NCBI GenBank assembly: GCA_963820315.1
Contig: CAWFZK010000042.1
Span: 62,001-126,000 of the forward strand
Direction: 5' to 3'
DNA length: 64,000 bases
From: JACVRW01 sp963820315
GTDB lineage: Bacteria; Actinomycetota; Thermoleophilia; Solirubrobacterales; Thermoleophilaceae
Position 1 is the stretch's first letter; each line of letters opens with the position of its first letter. The notes under the pieces are model-generated. The model had not been told where the DNA came from, ran no database searches, and saw nothing but the letters and a program-made list of their open reading frames with translations. Position numbers and translations under genes: made by a program. This document shows, in pieces, positions 7,444 to 14,949 of this stretch.

Positions 7444-9078
7444 GTGAGCGAGCCGCTGCGCAACCAGCCGGCCTGGCGCGAGCTGGAGCGGCACCATGCC
7501 GAGATCGGCAACCGCCACCTGCGCGAGCTGTTCGACGCCGATCCGAGCCGCGGGGAGCGGATGGTCGCCGAGAGCACCGGTCTGTACCTCGACTACTCGA
7601 AGAACCGCGTCACCGACGAGACGCTGTCGCTGCTCGTCGCGCTGGCGGAGCAGACGGGCATGCCGGAGCGCCGTGAGCAGATGTTCCGCGGCGAGCGGAT
7701 CAACGTCTCCGAGGACCGCTCCGTGCTGCACGTCGCACTGCGGATGCCGCGCGACCGCTCGCTCGTGGTCGACGGGGTCGACGTGGTCAAGGAGGTGCAC
7801 GAGGTCCTCGACCGGATGAGCGAGTTCGCCGGGCGCGTGCGGAACGGGGAGTGGCGCGGACACACAGGGAAGCCGATCCGCAACGTCGTGAACATCGGCA
7901 TCGGCGGCTCCGACCTCGGACCGGTGATGGCCTACGAGGCGCTGCGCCACTACTCCCGCCGCGACATGACCTTCCGGTTCGTCTCCAACGTGGATGCGAC
8001 CGACTTCGTGGAGGCCACCCGCGACCTCGATCCCGCCGAGACCCTCTTCGTGGTCTGCTCGAAGACCTTCACCACCCTGGAGACGATGACCAACGCCCAG
8101 ACCGCGCGCGAATGGGCCCTCGCCGCGCTCGGGGACGAGGAGGCGATCGCGAGGCACTTCGTCGCCGTCTCGACCAATGCCGAGGGCGTGTCTCAGTTCG
8201 GCATCGCGACCGAGAACATGTTCGGCTTCTGGGACTGGGTCGGTGGGCGCTACTCGATGGACTCCGCGATCGGGCTCTCCACCATGCTCGCCATCGGCCC
8301 CAAGGCCTTCGGCGAGCTGCTCGCCGGCTTCCACGCGATCGACGAGCACTTCCGCGAGGCGCCGCTCGCCGAGAACCTGCCCGCGCTGCTCGGGATGCTG
8401 GCGGTGTGGTACGGCGACTTCTTCGGCGCACAGACGATCGCCGTCCTGCCCTACGACCGCTACCTGCTCCGCTTCCCGGCCTACCTCCAGCAGCTGACGA
8501 TGGAGTCGAACGGAAAGCACGTGACCCTCGACGGGCAGAGGGTCGACTACGAGACCGGAGCCGTCTACTGGGGCGAGCCCGGAACGAACGGCCAGCACTC
8601 CTTCTACCAACTCATCCACCAGGGGACGAGGCTGATCCCCTGCGACTTCATCGGCTTCCTGCACCCGCTCAACCCGCTCGGGGAGCACCACGATCTGCTG
8701 ATCTCGAACGTGTTCGCCCAGCCGGAGGCGCTCGCATTCGGCAAGACCGCCGAGCAGGTACGGGACGAGGGCACGCCGGAGGCCGTCGTCCCGCACCGGG
8801 TGATGGAGGGCAATCGCCCCTCGAACGTGATCCTCGCCGAGCGCCTCGACCCGGCAGCGCTGGGGAAGCTCGTCGCGCTCTACGAGCACAGCGTCTTCAC
8901 CCAGGGCGCCATCTGGGGCATCGACTCCTTCGACCAGTGGGGCGTCGAGCTCGGCAAGGCGCTGGCGAAGCGGATCATCCCCGAGCTTCAGGCCGCCGAT
9001 ACGCCGGAGCTCACACACGACAGCTCCACCAACGCCCTGATCCGGCGCTACCGCGCCGCCCGGGGCGGCGCGGCCTGA
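7444..9078 (+). CDS. pgi: glucose-6-phosphate isomerase
   Basis: A 544-residue protein of the large PGI type. Both SIS domains are visible: NIGIGGSDLGPVMAYEAL near residue 150 and the family signature region GVELGKALAKRII near residue 505. The catalytic Glu lies in MESNGKHV and the active-site loop in GGRYSMDSAIGLS. It interconverts glucose 6-phosphate and fructose 6-phosphate in glycolysis and gluconeogenesis. The frame is open upstream to 7105 but that is antisense to gnd. GTG 7444, just behind a strong -10 element, is the natural start. The divergent arrangement with gnd places the two glucose 6-phosphate routes under one 55-base regulatory region. Confidence 0.95.
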   Translation: MSEPLRNQPAWRELERHHAEIGNRHLRELFDADPSRGERMVAESTGLYLDYSKNRVTDETLSLLVALAEQTGMPERREQMFRGERINVSEDRSVLHVALRMPRDRSLVVDGVDVVKEVHEVLDRMSEFAGRVRNGEWRGHTGKPIRNVVNIGIGGSDLGPVMAYEALRHYSRRDMTFRFVSNVDATDFVEATRDLDPAETLFVVCSKTFTTLETMTNAQTAREWALAALGDEEAIARHFVAVSTNAEGVSQFGIATENMFGFWDWVGGRYSMDSAIGLSTMLAIGPKAFGELLAGFHAIDEHFREAPLAENLPALLGMLAVWYGDFFGAQTIAVLPYDRYLLRFPAYLQQLTMESNGKHVTLDGQRVDYETGAVYWGEPGTNGQHSFYQLIHQGTRLIPCDFIGFLHPLNPLGEHHDLLISNVFAQPEALAFGKTAEQVRDEGTPEAVVPHRVMEGNRPSNVILAERLDPAALGKLVALYEHSVFTQGAIWGIDSFDQWGVELGKALAKRIIPELQAADTPELTHDSSTNALIRRYRAARGGAA

Positions 9079-9081
9079 CCT

Positions 9082-9870
9082 TCAGTCGGTGATGCTGCCG
9101 GCGCTGAGGTTGGCGACCGTCGCGGTCATGGCGCCGGCGCCGTCGGAGGCCACGAAGGCGGCGGTGTCGGCGACCTCGGCGAGGGTGGGAAGCCGCCCCA
9201 GCAGCGTGCTCTGCTCGAGGGTCGCCCGGAACTGAGCGGGGCTCACACCGACGGCCGCGGCCGCCGTCGCGAAGTTCTCCTCGATGAGCGGCGTCTCCGG
9301 GATCGCGTGACAGCGCAGGCAGACCACCCGGACGCCGGCCGGTCCCAGCTCGAGCGCCAGTGAACGCGAGAACCCCTCGACGGCCGCCCAGGCCGGCCCC
9401 GCCCCGCCGATCAGGCGAGCGGGCATCCGGCCGGGAACCGCCGTCAGCGTCACGATCACACCCGACCCGCGGCCGCTCATGTGCCGCGCCGCGGCGGTCG
9501 CGGTGATGAAGTTGGACGTCGTGTAGAAGGCGACGGCGCTCGCGAAGGCGTCGGCCGACAGCTCGGTCAGGGCCTTGCGGTCGCGCGTGGCGCCCGGGCC
9601 GATGGCGTTGAACGAGATATCGACGCCCCCCGCTTCCTCGACCACGGCCTCGAGGTGCTCCCCGACCCCCTGCTCGTCGAGCGCGTCGACCTGCGCCGTC
9701 TCGGCGACGCCGCCGGCGGCCACGATCTCCTTGGCGACGGCATCCACTCTCGCCGCGTTGCGTCCCGTCAGGAAGACGGTCGCCCCCTCGCGTGCGAAGG
9801 CCCTGGCGACGGCGCCGCCGATCGCGCCTCCCGCCCCATAGATCACGGCGGTCTTGTCCTCGAGCAGCAT
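9082..9870 (-). CDS. short-chain dehydrogenase/reductase family protein lacking the catalytic triad
   Basis: A 262-residue Rossmann-fold protein with the nucleotide-binding motif YGAGGAIGGAVA (residues 11-22). The fold and the AAVEGFSRSLALELGP helix are clearly SDR, but alignment over that helix puts Ala157 and Trp161 where the YxxxK Tyr and Lys belong, and Ala144 at the usual Ser. All three catalytic residues are therefore missing, and it may be a binding protein or use different chemistry. The frame runs on to 10314 across the upstream gene; ATG 9870, behind GAGGAG, is the proper start. It is 10 bases downstream of the DHA2 transporter gene, probably in one operon. Confidence 0.8.
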   Translation of the reverse strand: MLLEDKTAVIYGAGGAIGGAVARAFAREGATVFLTGRNAARVDAVAKEIVAAGGVAETAQVDALDEQGVGEHLEAVVEEAGGVDISFNAIGPGATRDRKALTELSADAFASAVAFYTTSNFITATAAARHMSGRGSGVIVTLTAVPGRMPARLIGGAGPAWAAVEGFSRSLALELGPAGVRVVCLRCHAIPETPLIEENFATAAAAVGVSPAQFRATLEQSTLLGRLPTLAEVADTAAFVASDGAGAMTATVANLSAGSITD

Positions 9871-9880
9871 CTTCTTCTCC

Positions 9881-11347
9881 TCAGTTGGCGGAACCGGTCG
9901 CGGGGAGCGCCTCCAGCGCCTCCTGCCGTGCCTTCCGCGGGGCGCCGAGCAGCGTGAGCGCCAGCAGCACGGCGATCCCGGCCAGCACGGCGCAGGCCAC
10001 GAAGGCGGACTGGAAGCCCTCGGTGAGCACGACCAGCGGATTCGCACCCTCGTGCGCGGCGAGGTAGTCCTCGGAGCCGGAGACGGCAACCGTCGACGCG
10101 ATGGCGACGCCGAGCGCCTGGCCGACCTGGAAGGCGGTGTTGCTGAGGCCGGACGCGAGCCCGGACTCGCGCTCGTCGACTCCCGCCAGTGCGGCGACCG
10201 TGGCCGTGACGAAGGCGAGGCCGATGCCGGGCCCGAACACGAGCAACCCGACGAAGATGTCTCCGAAGTAGCTGCCGCCCGCGGACACCTGCGTGAGCAG
10301 GAGCGAGCCGGCACCCATCAGCGTCATGCCGAGCACGGCGACCGGCCTGAAGCCGACCCTGAGGACCGCGGCCTGCCCGACGATCGAGCCGACCGCGGCC
10401 GCGACCGCCACCACCGCGGTGCCGGCGCCGAACTCGAGCGCCGAGTAGCCGAGCACCTCCTGCGCGTAGAGCGTGAGGATGAACGGCATGCCGAACGCGA
10501 CGGTGCCGAAGAGCAGCATCACGAGATTGGCCCCCACGAGCGTGCGCGAGCGGAGCAGGCGGAGCGGCAGGAGCGGCGCGTCGTGGCGCGACTCGATCAG
10601 CACGAAGGCGGCGAGGAGCACGGCCGAGCCTGCGAAGAGAAGGATCGTCTGGGCGGCTCCCCAGCCGACGTCGGGCGCCTCGACCAGCGCGTAGACGAGC
10701 AGGCCGAGCGCGCCCGTGATCGTGACCGCGCCGGCGGGGTCGTAGCTGCGCCGGGCAAGCGCGCCGCGGCTCTCGTGCAGGAGCGCCGGCGACAGCGCGA
10801 GCGCCACCAGGCCGATGGGGACGTTGATGAAGAAGATCCACTCCCAGCCGGGTCCGTCGACGAGCGGGCCTCCGATCAGCCATCCCGCGGTGGCGCCGAG
10901 GCCACCGAGCATCCCCCAGATCCCGAGTGCCTTGTTGCGCTCGGGGCCCTCGGGAAAGGTCGTGGAGATGATCGAGAGCGCGGTCGGGGTCATGATCGCG
11001 GCGCCGACGCCCTGGATCGCGCGCGCTCCGAGGAGCGCGGCCGGCGACCAGGCGAGCCCGCAGAGCAGCGAGGCGCTCGCGAAGACGGCGAGGCCGACCA
11101 TGAACACGCGCCGGCGACCGAGCAGGTCGGCCGCCCTTCCTCCGAGCAGCAGCAGGCCGCCGAAGGTCAGGGCGTAGGCGCTCACCACCCACTGCAGGCC
11201 CTGGTCGGAGAAGCCCAGGTCGCCCCCGATGGAGGGCAGCGCCACGAACACGATCGAGGCGTCGAGGATCACCATGAAGAAGGCTCCGCAGAGGAGCGCG
11301 AGCACCCACCAGCGGCGCGGATCGAGGGAGGTGTCTTGGGGGTTCAT
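9881..11347 (-). CDS. DHA2-family MFS transporter (14 TM, EmrB/QacA type)
   Basis: A 488-residue polytopic protein with about 14 hydrophobic segments. MFS motifs visible are DASIVFVALPSIGGDLG (motif D1, residues ~29-45), GRAADLLGRRRVFMVGL (motif A, ~68-84) and GAAIMTPTALSIISTTFP (motif C region). The family exports drugs or other hydrophobic compounds in exchange for protons. The substrate is not predictable, and no dedicated regulator is adjacent. It is followed by the atypical SDR gene in the same direction and is divergent from the lactate/malate-type dehydrogenase at 11427. Confidence 0.9.
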   Translation of the reverse strand: MNPQDTSLDPRRWWVLALLCGAFFMVILDASIVFVALPSIGGDLGFSDQGLQWVVSAYALTFGGLLLLGGRAADLLGRRRVFMVGLAVFASASLLCGLAWSPAALLGARAIQGVGAAIMTPTALSIISTTFPEGPERNKALGIWGMLGGLGATAGWLIGGPLVDGPGWEWIFFINVPIGLVALALSPALLHESRGALARRSYDPAGAVTITGALGLLVYALVEAPDVGWGAAQTILLFAGSAVLLAAFVLIESRHDAPLLPLRLLRSRTLVGANLVMLLFGTVAFGMPFILTLYAQEVLGYSALEFGAGTAVVAVAAAVGSIVGQAAVLRVGFRPVAVLGMTLMGAGSLLLTQVSAGGSYFGDIFVGLLVFGPGIGLAFVTATVAALAGVDERESGLASGLSNTAFQVGQALGVAIASTVAVSGSEDYLAAHEGANPLVVLTEGFQSAFVACAVLAGIAVLLALTLLGAPRKARQEALEALPATGSAN

Positions 11348-11413
11348 GTCCTTTCAGACACCGGCGGCGGCCGGAACGGAACGCCCCCGGCGCCGCGCCC
11401 TGGCCCGGTGAGT

Positions 11414-11419
11414 AATACT
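11414..11419 (+). promoter_or_regulatory. -10 element before the 11427 dehydrogenase
   Basis: AATACT, within TAATACTCGC, ends 7 bases before the ATG at 11427. It shares the string ATACTCGC with the pgi promoter. The spacing predicts a leaderless transcript. No convincing -35 hexamer is visible. Confidence 0.45.
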
Positions 11420-11426
11420 CGCCGCG

Positions 11427-12383
11427 ATGACCGGCTCGACGGTGTCGGTGGTCGGAGCGGGCCACGTGGGCTCGGCGGTGGCCAACGCGCTCGTGCTGCG
11501 GCGCGCGTGTGACCGGGTCGTGCTGTTCGACCGCAACGCCGCGCGCGCGGAGGGGGAGGCGTGGGACATCGCCGACGCCGTCCCGCTGCTGGCCGAGATG
11601 GACATCGAGCCGGCCTCCGACTATGCCGATCTCGCCGGCTCCGACGCCGTGGTGATCGCGGTGGGCGCGACGAACGCCCCCGGACACAGCCGGCTCGAGG
11701 TCCTCGGATCCAACGCCGACCTGATCGCGAGCGTCATGGGCGAGCTCGACCGCGTCTGCCCGGAGGCGGTCGTGATCCTCGTGAGCAATCCGGTTGATGT
11801 GCTCACCCGCATCGCGATCGAGACCTCGACACGGCCCGCTCATCTGATCATGGGCTCGGGCACCGTGCTCGACGGAGCGCGCCTGCGCGAGCGTCTCGGC
11901 GACCTGCTCAGGGTCGAGAAGGACGATGTTCACGTCTACGTCATCGGGGAGCACGGCGACAGCTCGTTCCCGGTCTGGTCGAGTGCGACGGTGGGGGCGG
12001 TGCGGCTCGAGGACTGCCCGCTGCCGGAAAGCACCTCGCTGCTCCAGCTCAAGGACGAGCTGACGGCCGCGATCCACCGGCGCGGGCGGGAGATCCACGA
12101 GCGCAAGGGCTATACGAGCTACGGCGTCGCGAGCGCGGCCGCGCGCATCGTGCGCGCCGTGGTGCGCGACGAGCTGCGGATCTTCATGGTCTCCGTCCGC
12201 CCCGCGGAGGAGTACGGCATCGGGGACGTGGTCCTCAGCGTGCCGTCCGTGATCGGCCGGGCGGGCGTCGACCGCCAGCTTCTGTTGCGCCTGTCAGACG
12301 AGGAGCGGCAGCTCCTCGAGCGCTCGGCGGCCATCCTCGACGAGGCGTACCGGGCGCTGAGCGGAACGGAGAGCCGGGCCTAG
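11427..12383 (+). CDS. lactate/malate dehydrogenase family protein of uncertain specificity
   Basis: A 318-residue NAD-dependent 2-hydroxyacid dehydrogenase. Motifs: Rossmann VVGAGHVGSAVANAL (residues 8-22), catalytic His177 in GEHGDSS, Asp149 and Arg152 in LDGARLR, and Arg89 in the mobile loop. The specificity position that is Gln in lactate and Arg in malate dehydrogenases is Asn83 here (GATNAPGHSR), so neither substrate can be assumed. The overall sequence is closer to L-lactate dehydrogenase (IGEHGDSSFPVWS). It is a single gene with its own leaderless-type promoter, divergent from the MFS transporter. There is no allosteric context. Confidence 0.85.
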   Translation: MTGSTVSVVGAGHVGSAVANALVLRRACDRVVLFDRNAARAEGEAWDIADAVPLLAEMDIEPASDYADLAGSDAVVIAVGATNAPGHSRLEVLGSNADLIASVMGELDRVCPEAVVILVSNPVDVLTRIAIETSTRPAHLIMGSGTVLDGARLRERLGDLLRVEKDDVHVYVIGEHGDSSFPVWSSATVGAVRLEDCPLPESTSLLQLKDELTAAIHRRGREIHERKGYTSYGVASAAARIVRAVVRDELRIFMVSVRPAEEYGIGDVVLSVPSVIGRAGVDRQLLLRLSDEERQLLERSAAILDEAYRALSGTESRA

Positions 12384-12414
12384 GCGGGAAGAGCTCGAGG
12401 CGCAGCTCGGCGGT

Positions 12415-12420
12415 TAGGGT
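12415..12420 (+). promoter_or_regulatory. -10 element before the SHOCT gene
   Basis: TAGGGT ends 7 bases before the ATG at 12428, so the transcript is predicted to be leaderless. There is no clear -35 element and no ribosome binding site. Confidence 0.4.
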
Positions 12421-12427
12421 TTACCGC

Positions 12428-12673
12428 ATGGTGCTGCTGAGCCAGTACATCCGGGCCGCGGCGATCACCGGACGCCCCGACGCGCTCAACGCTTCGTGGT
12501 TCGCCGGGCGCCAGGGCGGGCGCTGGGCGGAGCAGACGGTTCAGGCTGCGATGCCGACGAGGGGCGCGCCCTCCAATCCCTCGCACACGCTGCAGGAGCT
12601 CACCGACCTCCACCGCCGCGGCGTCCTCTCCGACGCCGAGTTCCAGGACCTCCGCTCCCGCCTGAGCGTCTGA
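12428..12673 (+). CDS. small SHOCT-domain protein
   Basis: The 81-residue protein ends with a SHOCT motif (residues ~55-80): LQELTDLHRRGVLSDAEFQ followed by a short helix. SHOCT is a short C-terminal oligomerisation-type domain found on many unrelated bacterial proteins. The N-terminal half is unremarkable (WFAGRQGGRWAEQTV) and I recognise no domain there. It ends 1 base before the convergent DUF2867 gene. The molecular role is unknown. Confidence 0.75.
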   Translation: MVLLSQYIRAAAITGRPDALNASWFAGRQGGRWAEQTVQAAMPTRGAPSNPSHTLQELTDLHRRGVLSDAEFQDLRSRLSV

Positions 12674-12674
12674 G

Positions 12675-13274
12675 TCAGCGCCCAGCCGGCGCCAGGCGGA
12701 GCGCCCGCCACTCGCGCTCGATCTGCCGCATCAGGCCCGGGTAGACGATCAGGTGCCGGAACGGCCTGATCGCGGCCATGTAGGCGTCGCCCAGCAGGCC
12801 GTTCGGCCTGACGAGGACGGCCATCTGAGCGCGGTAGAGACCGCCGCCATCCGGGACGAGGCCGACATGCAGCACTCCGTGCATCGTCTTGTTGGCGATC
12901 TCCGCGGCCCATTCGTCCTCGAGCTGGTAGAGCGAGCTGAACGGAAGCGAATCGAACTCCGGCCCGGCTGTCGCATCGCGAAGGTCCGCGGGCAGCCGGT
13001 CGCGCAGGGTCGGGACCCCGGAGCCCACACTGGCGTCCGCGTCATCCCAGCCGAGCAGCTCGCCGAGCTTCCAGCGGATGGCAAAGAGCGCGCGAACCAA
13101 GCGCGATGGGCTGTCCGCCGGGTCGCCCGTCGCAAAATGCTCCACGAGCACAGGGAACTCCTCGAGGCTGCCGCGCACGGGCAGCGCCCAGACGTCCTCG
13201 AGGCGGAAGTCGGGCGTGAGCTCGTGGATCCGCCACGGCCTGGAGGTGTGTGCGCTGTCGGGAAGCCTCGACAC
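12675..13274 (-). CDS. DUF2867 family protein
   Basis: The 199-residue protein matches the DUF2867 pattern: a WALPV strand near the start, a central ADASVGSGVPTLRDRLP region, ALYxxE-like SLYQLEDEWAAEIANKTMHG, and the C-terminal FRHLIVYPGLMRQIEREW. DUF2867 is a cytoplasmic domain of unknown activity, often found with NAD(P)-binding proteins or TetR regulators. The frame opens at 13310 inside the operator region; GTG at 13274 is preferred because it leaves the promoter/operator free. The divergent TetR gene at 13305 shares that operator, so TetR repression is likely. Confidence 0.75.
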   Translation of the reverse strand: MSRLPDSAHTSRPWRIHELTPDFRLEDVWALPVRGSLEEFPVLVEHFATGDPADSPSRLVRALFAIRWKLGELLGWDDADASVGSGVPTLRDRLPADLRDATAGPEFDSLPFSSLYQLEDEWAAEIANKTMHGVLHVGLVPDGGGLYRAQMAVLVRPNGLLGDAYMAAIRPFRHLIVYPGLMRQIEREWRALRLAPAGR

Positions 13275-13297
13275 GTCTGTCCTCGTACGGCATAACA

Positions 13298-13317
13298 TAC
13301 ATACATGCATGTAGGTA
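13298..13317. promoter_or_regulatory. TetR operator (inverted repeat) between DUF2867 and tetR
   Basis: TACATACATGCATGTAGGTA is an imperfect palindrome with a perfect core, TACATGCATGTA, at 13302-13313. It lies between two divergent genes and overlaps the likely start codon of the TetR gene at 13305, an arrangement suited to autorepression plus repression of the DUF2867 gene. Confidence 0.6.
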
Positions 13318-13916
13318 ATGCAAGGGAGGGACGCTCGACCCAGGCCGAGCGGCGCACCCGCTCACGGACCGCTCTGCTCGAGGCGGCCGCCAGGGGTCTC
13401 TCCCGTTACGGCTACGGCAATCTCGTGCTCGAGGACGTGGCGCGCGAGGCCGGCTACACGCGCGGCGCCCTGTACCACCAGTTCAGGAACAAGGAGGACC
13501 TGGCCCGCGCGGTGCTCGAATGGGTGGACGAGACGTGGCAGAGCGAGGTGGGTGGGCTGGTCGACCGCGATGCCGATCCGGCGACCGCCCTGATCGCACT
13601 TGCACGCGGCCATGCGGTCTTCTGCCGCAGAGACATCGCCCGCGTCGCGATGGCGCTCAGGATGGAGTTCAGCGGGCAGGACCATCCGCTCGGGCGCGAG
13701 GTGGAGCGCGTCACGGGGACGCTCGTCGAGCGCTGCGCGCGGCTCATCAGGGCGGGCCGGAGAGACGGCTCGATCCCCCCGGGCCCGCCGGCGCGAGCGG
13801 TCGCACTCGCGTTCGCCGGCGCGATCGAGGGCGCGGTCATCGCCCTCGCCGGCCAGGCCCCGCACGACGAGCAGCTGGTGGCCCGGGCGGCAGCCGGGGT
13901 GCTCGGCCTCCGATGA
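13305..13916 (+). CDS. TetR-family transcriptional repressor
   Basis: 203 residues. The N-terminal HTH (about 18-62) reads RTALLEAAARGLSRYGYGNL then VLEDVAREAGYTRGALYHQF, the canonical TetR helices including the GALYHQF signature. The C-terminal ligand domain is all-helical with a TetR_C-like end. The ATG at 13305 lies inside the palindromic operator, so the repressor would block its own initiation region; no ribosome binding site fits in front of it. The likely target is the divergent DUF2867 gene plus itself. The ligand is unknown. Confidence 0.9.
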   Translation: MHVGNAREGRSTQAERRTRSRTALLEAAARGLSRYGYGNLVLEDVAREAGYTRGALYHQFRNKEDLARAVLEWVDETWQSEVGGLVDRDADPATALIALARGHAVFCRRDIARVAMALRMEFSGQDHPLGREVERVTGTLVERCARLIRAGRRDGSIPPGPPARAVALAFAGAIEGAVIALAGQAPHDEQLVARAAAGVLGLR

Positions 13917-13956
13917 GCCCTGCGACCCTCTGGGGTCGTAACAAGCAGAGGACGCG

Positions 13957-14670
13957 ATGACCGCATCGACCGGCCACAACGACGACGAGCTGCTGGCGGC
14001 GCTCCGCGACGGCGACGCGGACGCGTTCGCGACGCTCGTCGATCGCCACAGCCCGGCGATGATCCGCGTCGCGATGGCCTACGTGCCGACCAGGGCCGCC
14101 GCCGAGGAGGCCGTGCAGGAGACCTGGATCGCCGTCATGCGCGGGCTCGACGGGTTCGAGGGCCGCTCCTCGCTCAGGACCTGGATCTTTCGCATCCTCA
14201 CGAACATCGCGATGCGCGCGGGCCCGCGCGAGCGGCGCAGTGTGCCGTTCTCGGCGCTCGCGCGGGCGGAGGACGGCGGCGAGCCGACGGTCGACCCCGA
14301 TCGATTCCTGCCGGCGGACCACGAGCAGTTCGCCGGCCACTGGCTCGTGATGCCGATGCCGTGGCCCACGCCCGAGGAGGGCCTGCTGGCAGGCGAGGTC
14401 CGTGACGTGATCGCAGCGGCCATCAACGCGCTGCCGGTGGCGCAGAGGACGGTGATCGCGCTGCGAGACGTCGAGGGCTGGAGCTCGGACGAGGTCTGCG
14501 AGGCGCTCGAGATCTCGGCCGGAAACCAGCGGATCCTGCTCCACCGGGCACGCAGCCGCGTGCGGCAGGCGATCGAGGACCACAACGGGGCGGTGGTTCG
14601 AATCGACTACGACGCCGTAACGGCGCAGGCGGCCGGTGACACTGCCAGGAAGGAGACCGATCTCAGGTGA
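13957..14670 (+). CDS. ECF-type RNA polymerase sigma factor
   Basis: A 237-residue sigma-70-family protein. Region 2 (about residues 20-85) includes AAAEEAVQETWIAVMRGL and SLRTWIFRILTNIAMR; region 4 (about 145-200) includes LPVAQRTVIALRDVEGWSSD with an HTH at EVCEALEISAGNQRILLHRA. The roughly 60-residue linker between them is long and Pro-rich (LVMPMPWPTPEEGLL). The gene is followed with a 4-base overlap (GTGA) by a zinc-finger anti-sigma gene, which is the usual sigma/anti-sigma arrangement. The next gene is an efflux pump, a plausible member of the regulon. AGAGGA lies before the ATG. Confidence 0.9.
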   Translation: MTASTGHNDDELLAALRDGDADAFATLVDRHSPAMIRVAMAYVPTRAAAEEAVQETWIAVMRGLDGFEGRSSLRTWIFRILTNIAMRAGPRERRSVPFSALARAEDGGEPTVDPDRFLPADHEQFAGHWLVMPMPWPTPEEGLLAGEVRDVIAAAINALPVAQRTVIALRDVEGWSSDEVCEALEISAGNQRILLHRARSRVRQAIEDHNGAVVRIDYDAVTAQAAGDTARKETDLR

Positions 14671-14918
14671 CGGCTGAAGCTGAAGACCTCGTCTGTGTCG
14701 AGCTGGTCGAGCTCGTGACGGACTACCTCGAGGGCGCACTGCCCGACGCTCAGGCGCAGCGGCTCGAGCGCCACCTCGACACCTGCCCGGGCTGCACCGA
14801 GTACCTCGAGCAACTGCGCGCCGTCGCGGGCTCGCTCCGTGGCGTCACGGATGAGTCGTTCCCCGCCGAGCTGCGCAACAGCGTGATCGCCGACTTCAAG
14901 CGCTCCCGCGATCCGTAA
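14667..14918 (+). CDS. soluble zinc-finger anti-sigma factor
   Basis: 83 residues with the zf-HC2/ZAS signature: LVTDYLEGALP, then a helix and RHLDTCPGCTEYL, giving HxxxCxxC with His36, Cys40 and Cys43. There is no transmembrane segment, so unlike many anti-sigmas of this class it is cytosolic. Such proteins bind and hold the cognate ECF sigma until a (often redox) signal releases it. The GTG start overlaps the sigma stop codon, which fits 1:1 translational coupling. Confidence 0.9.
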   Translation: MTAEAEDLVCVELVELVTDYLEGALPDAQAQRLERHLDTCPGCTEYLEQLRAVAGSLRGVTDESFPAELRNSVIADFKRSRDP

Positions 14919-14949
14919 CGCCGGCGGCCCACCCTGTAACTGGGAGGGC

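Noticed and set aside
9854..11512. 552-codon plus-strand ORF
   Set aside because: It is antisense to the MFS gene at 9881-11347 and shows no domain.
12675..13310. Longer start (ATG 13310) for the DUF2867 gene
   Set aside because: It would place the start inside the TetR operator and adds residues (MHVCMLCRTRTD) that do not look coding.
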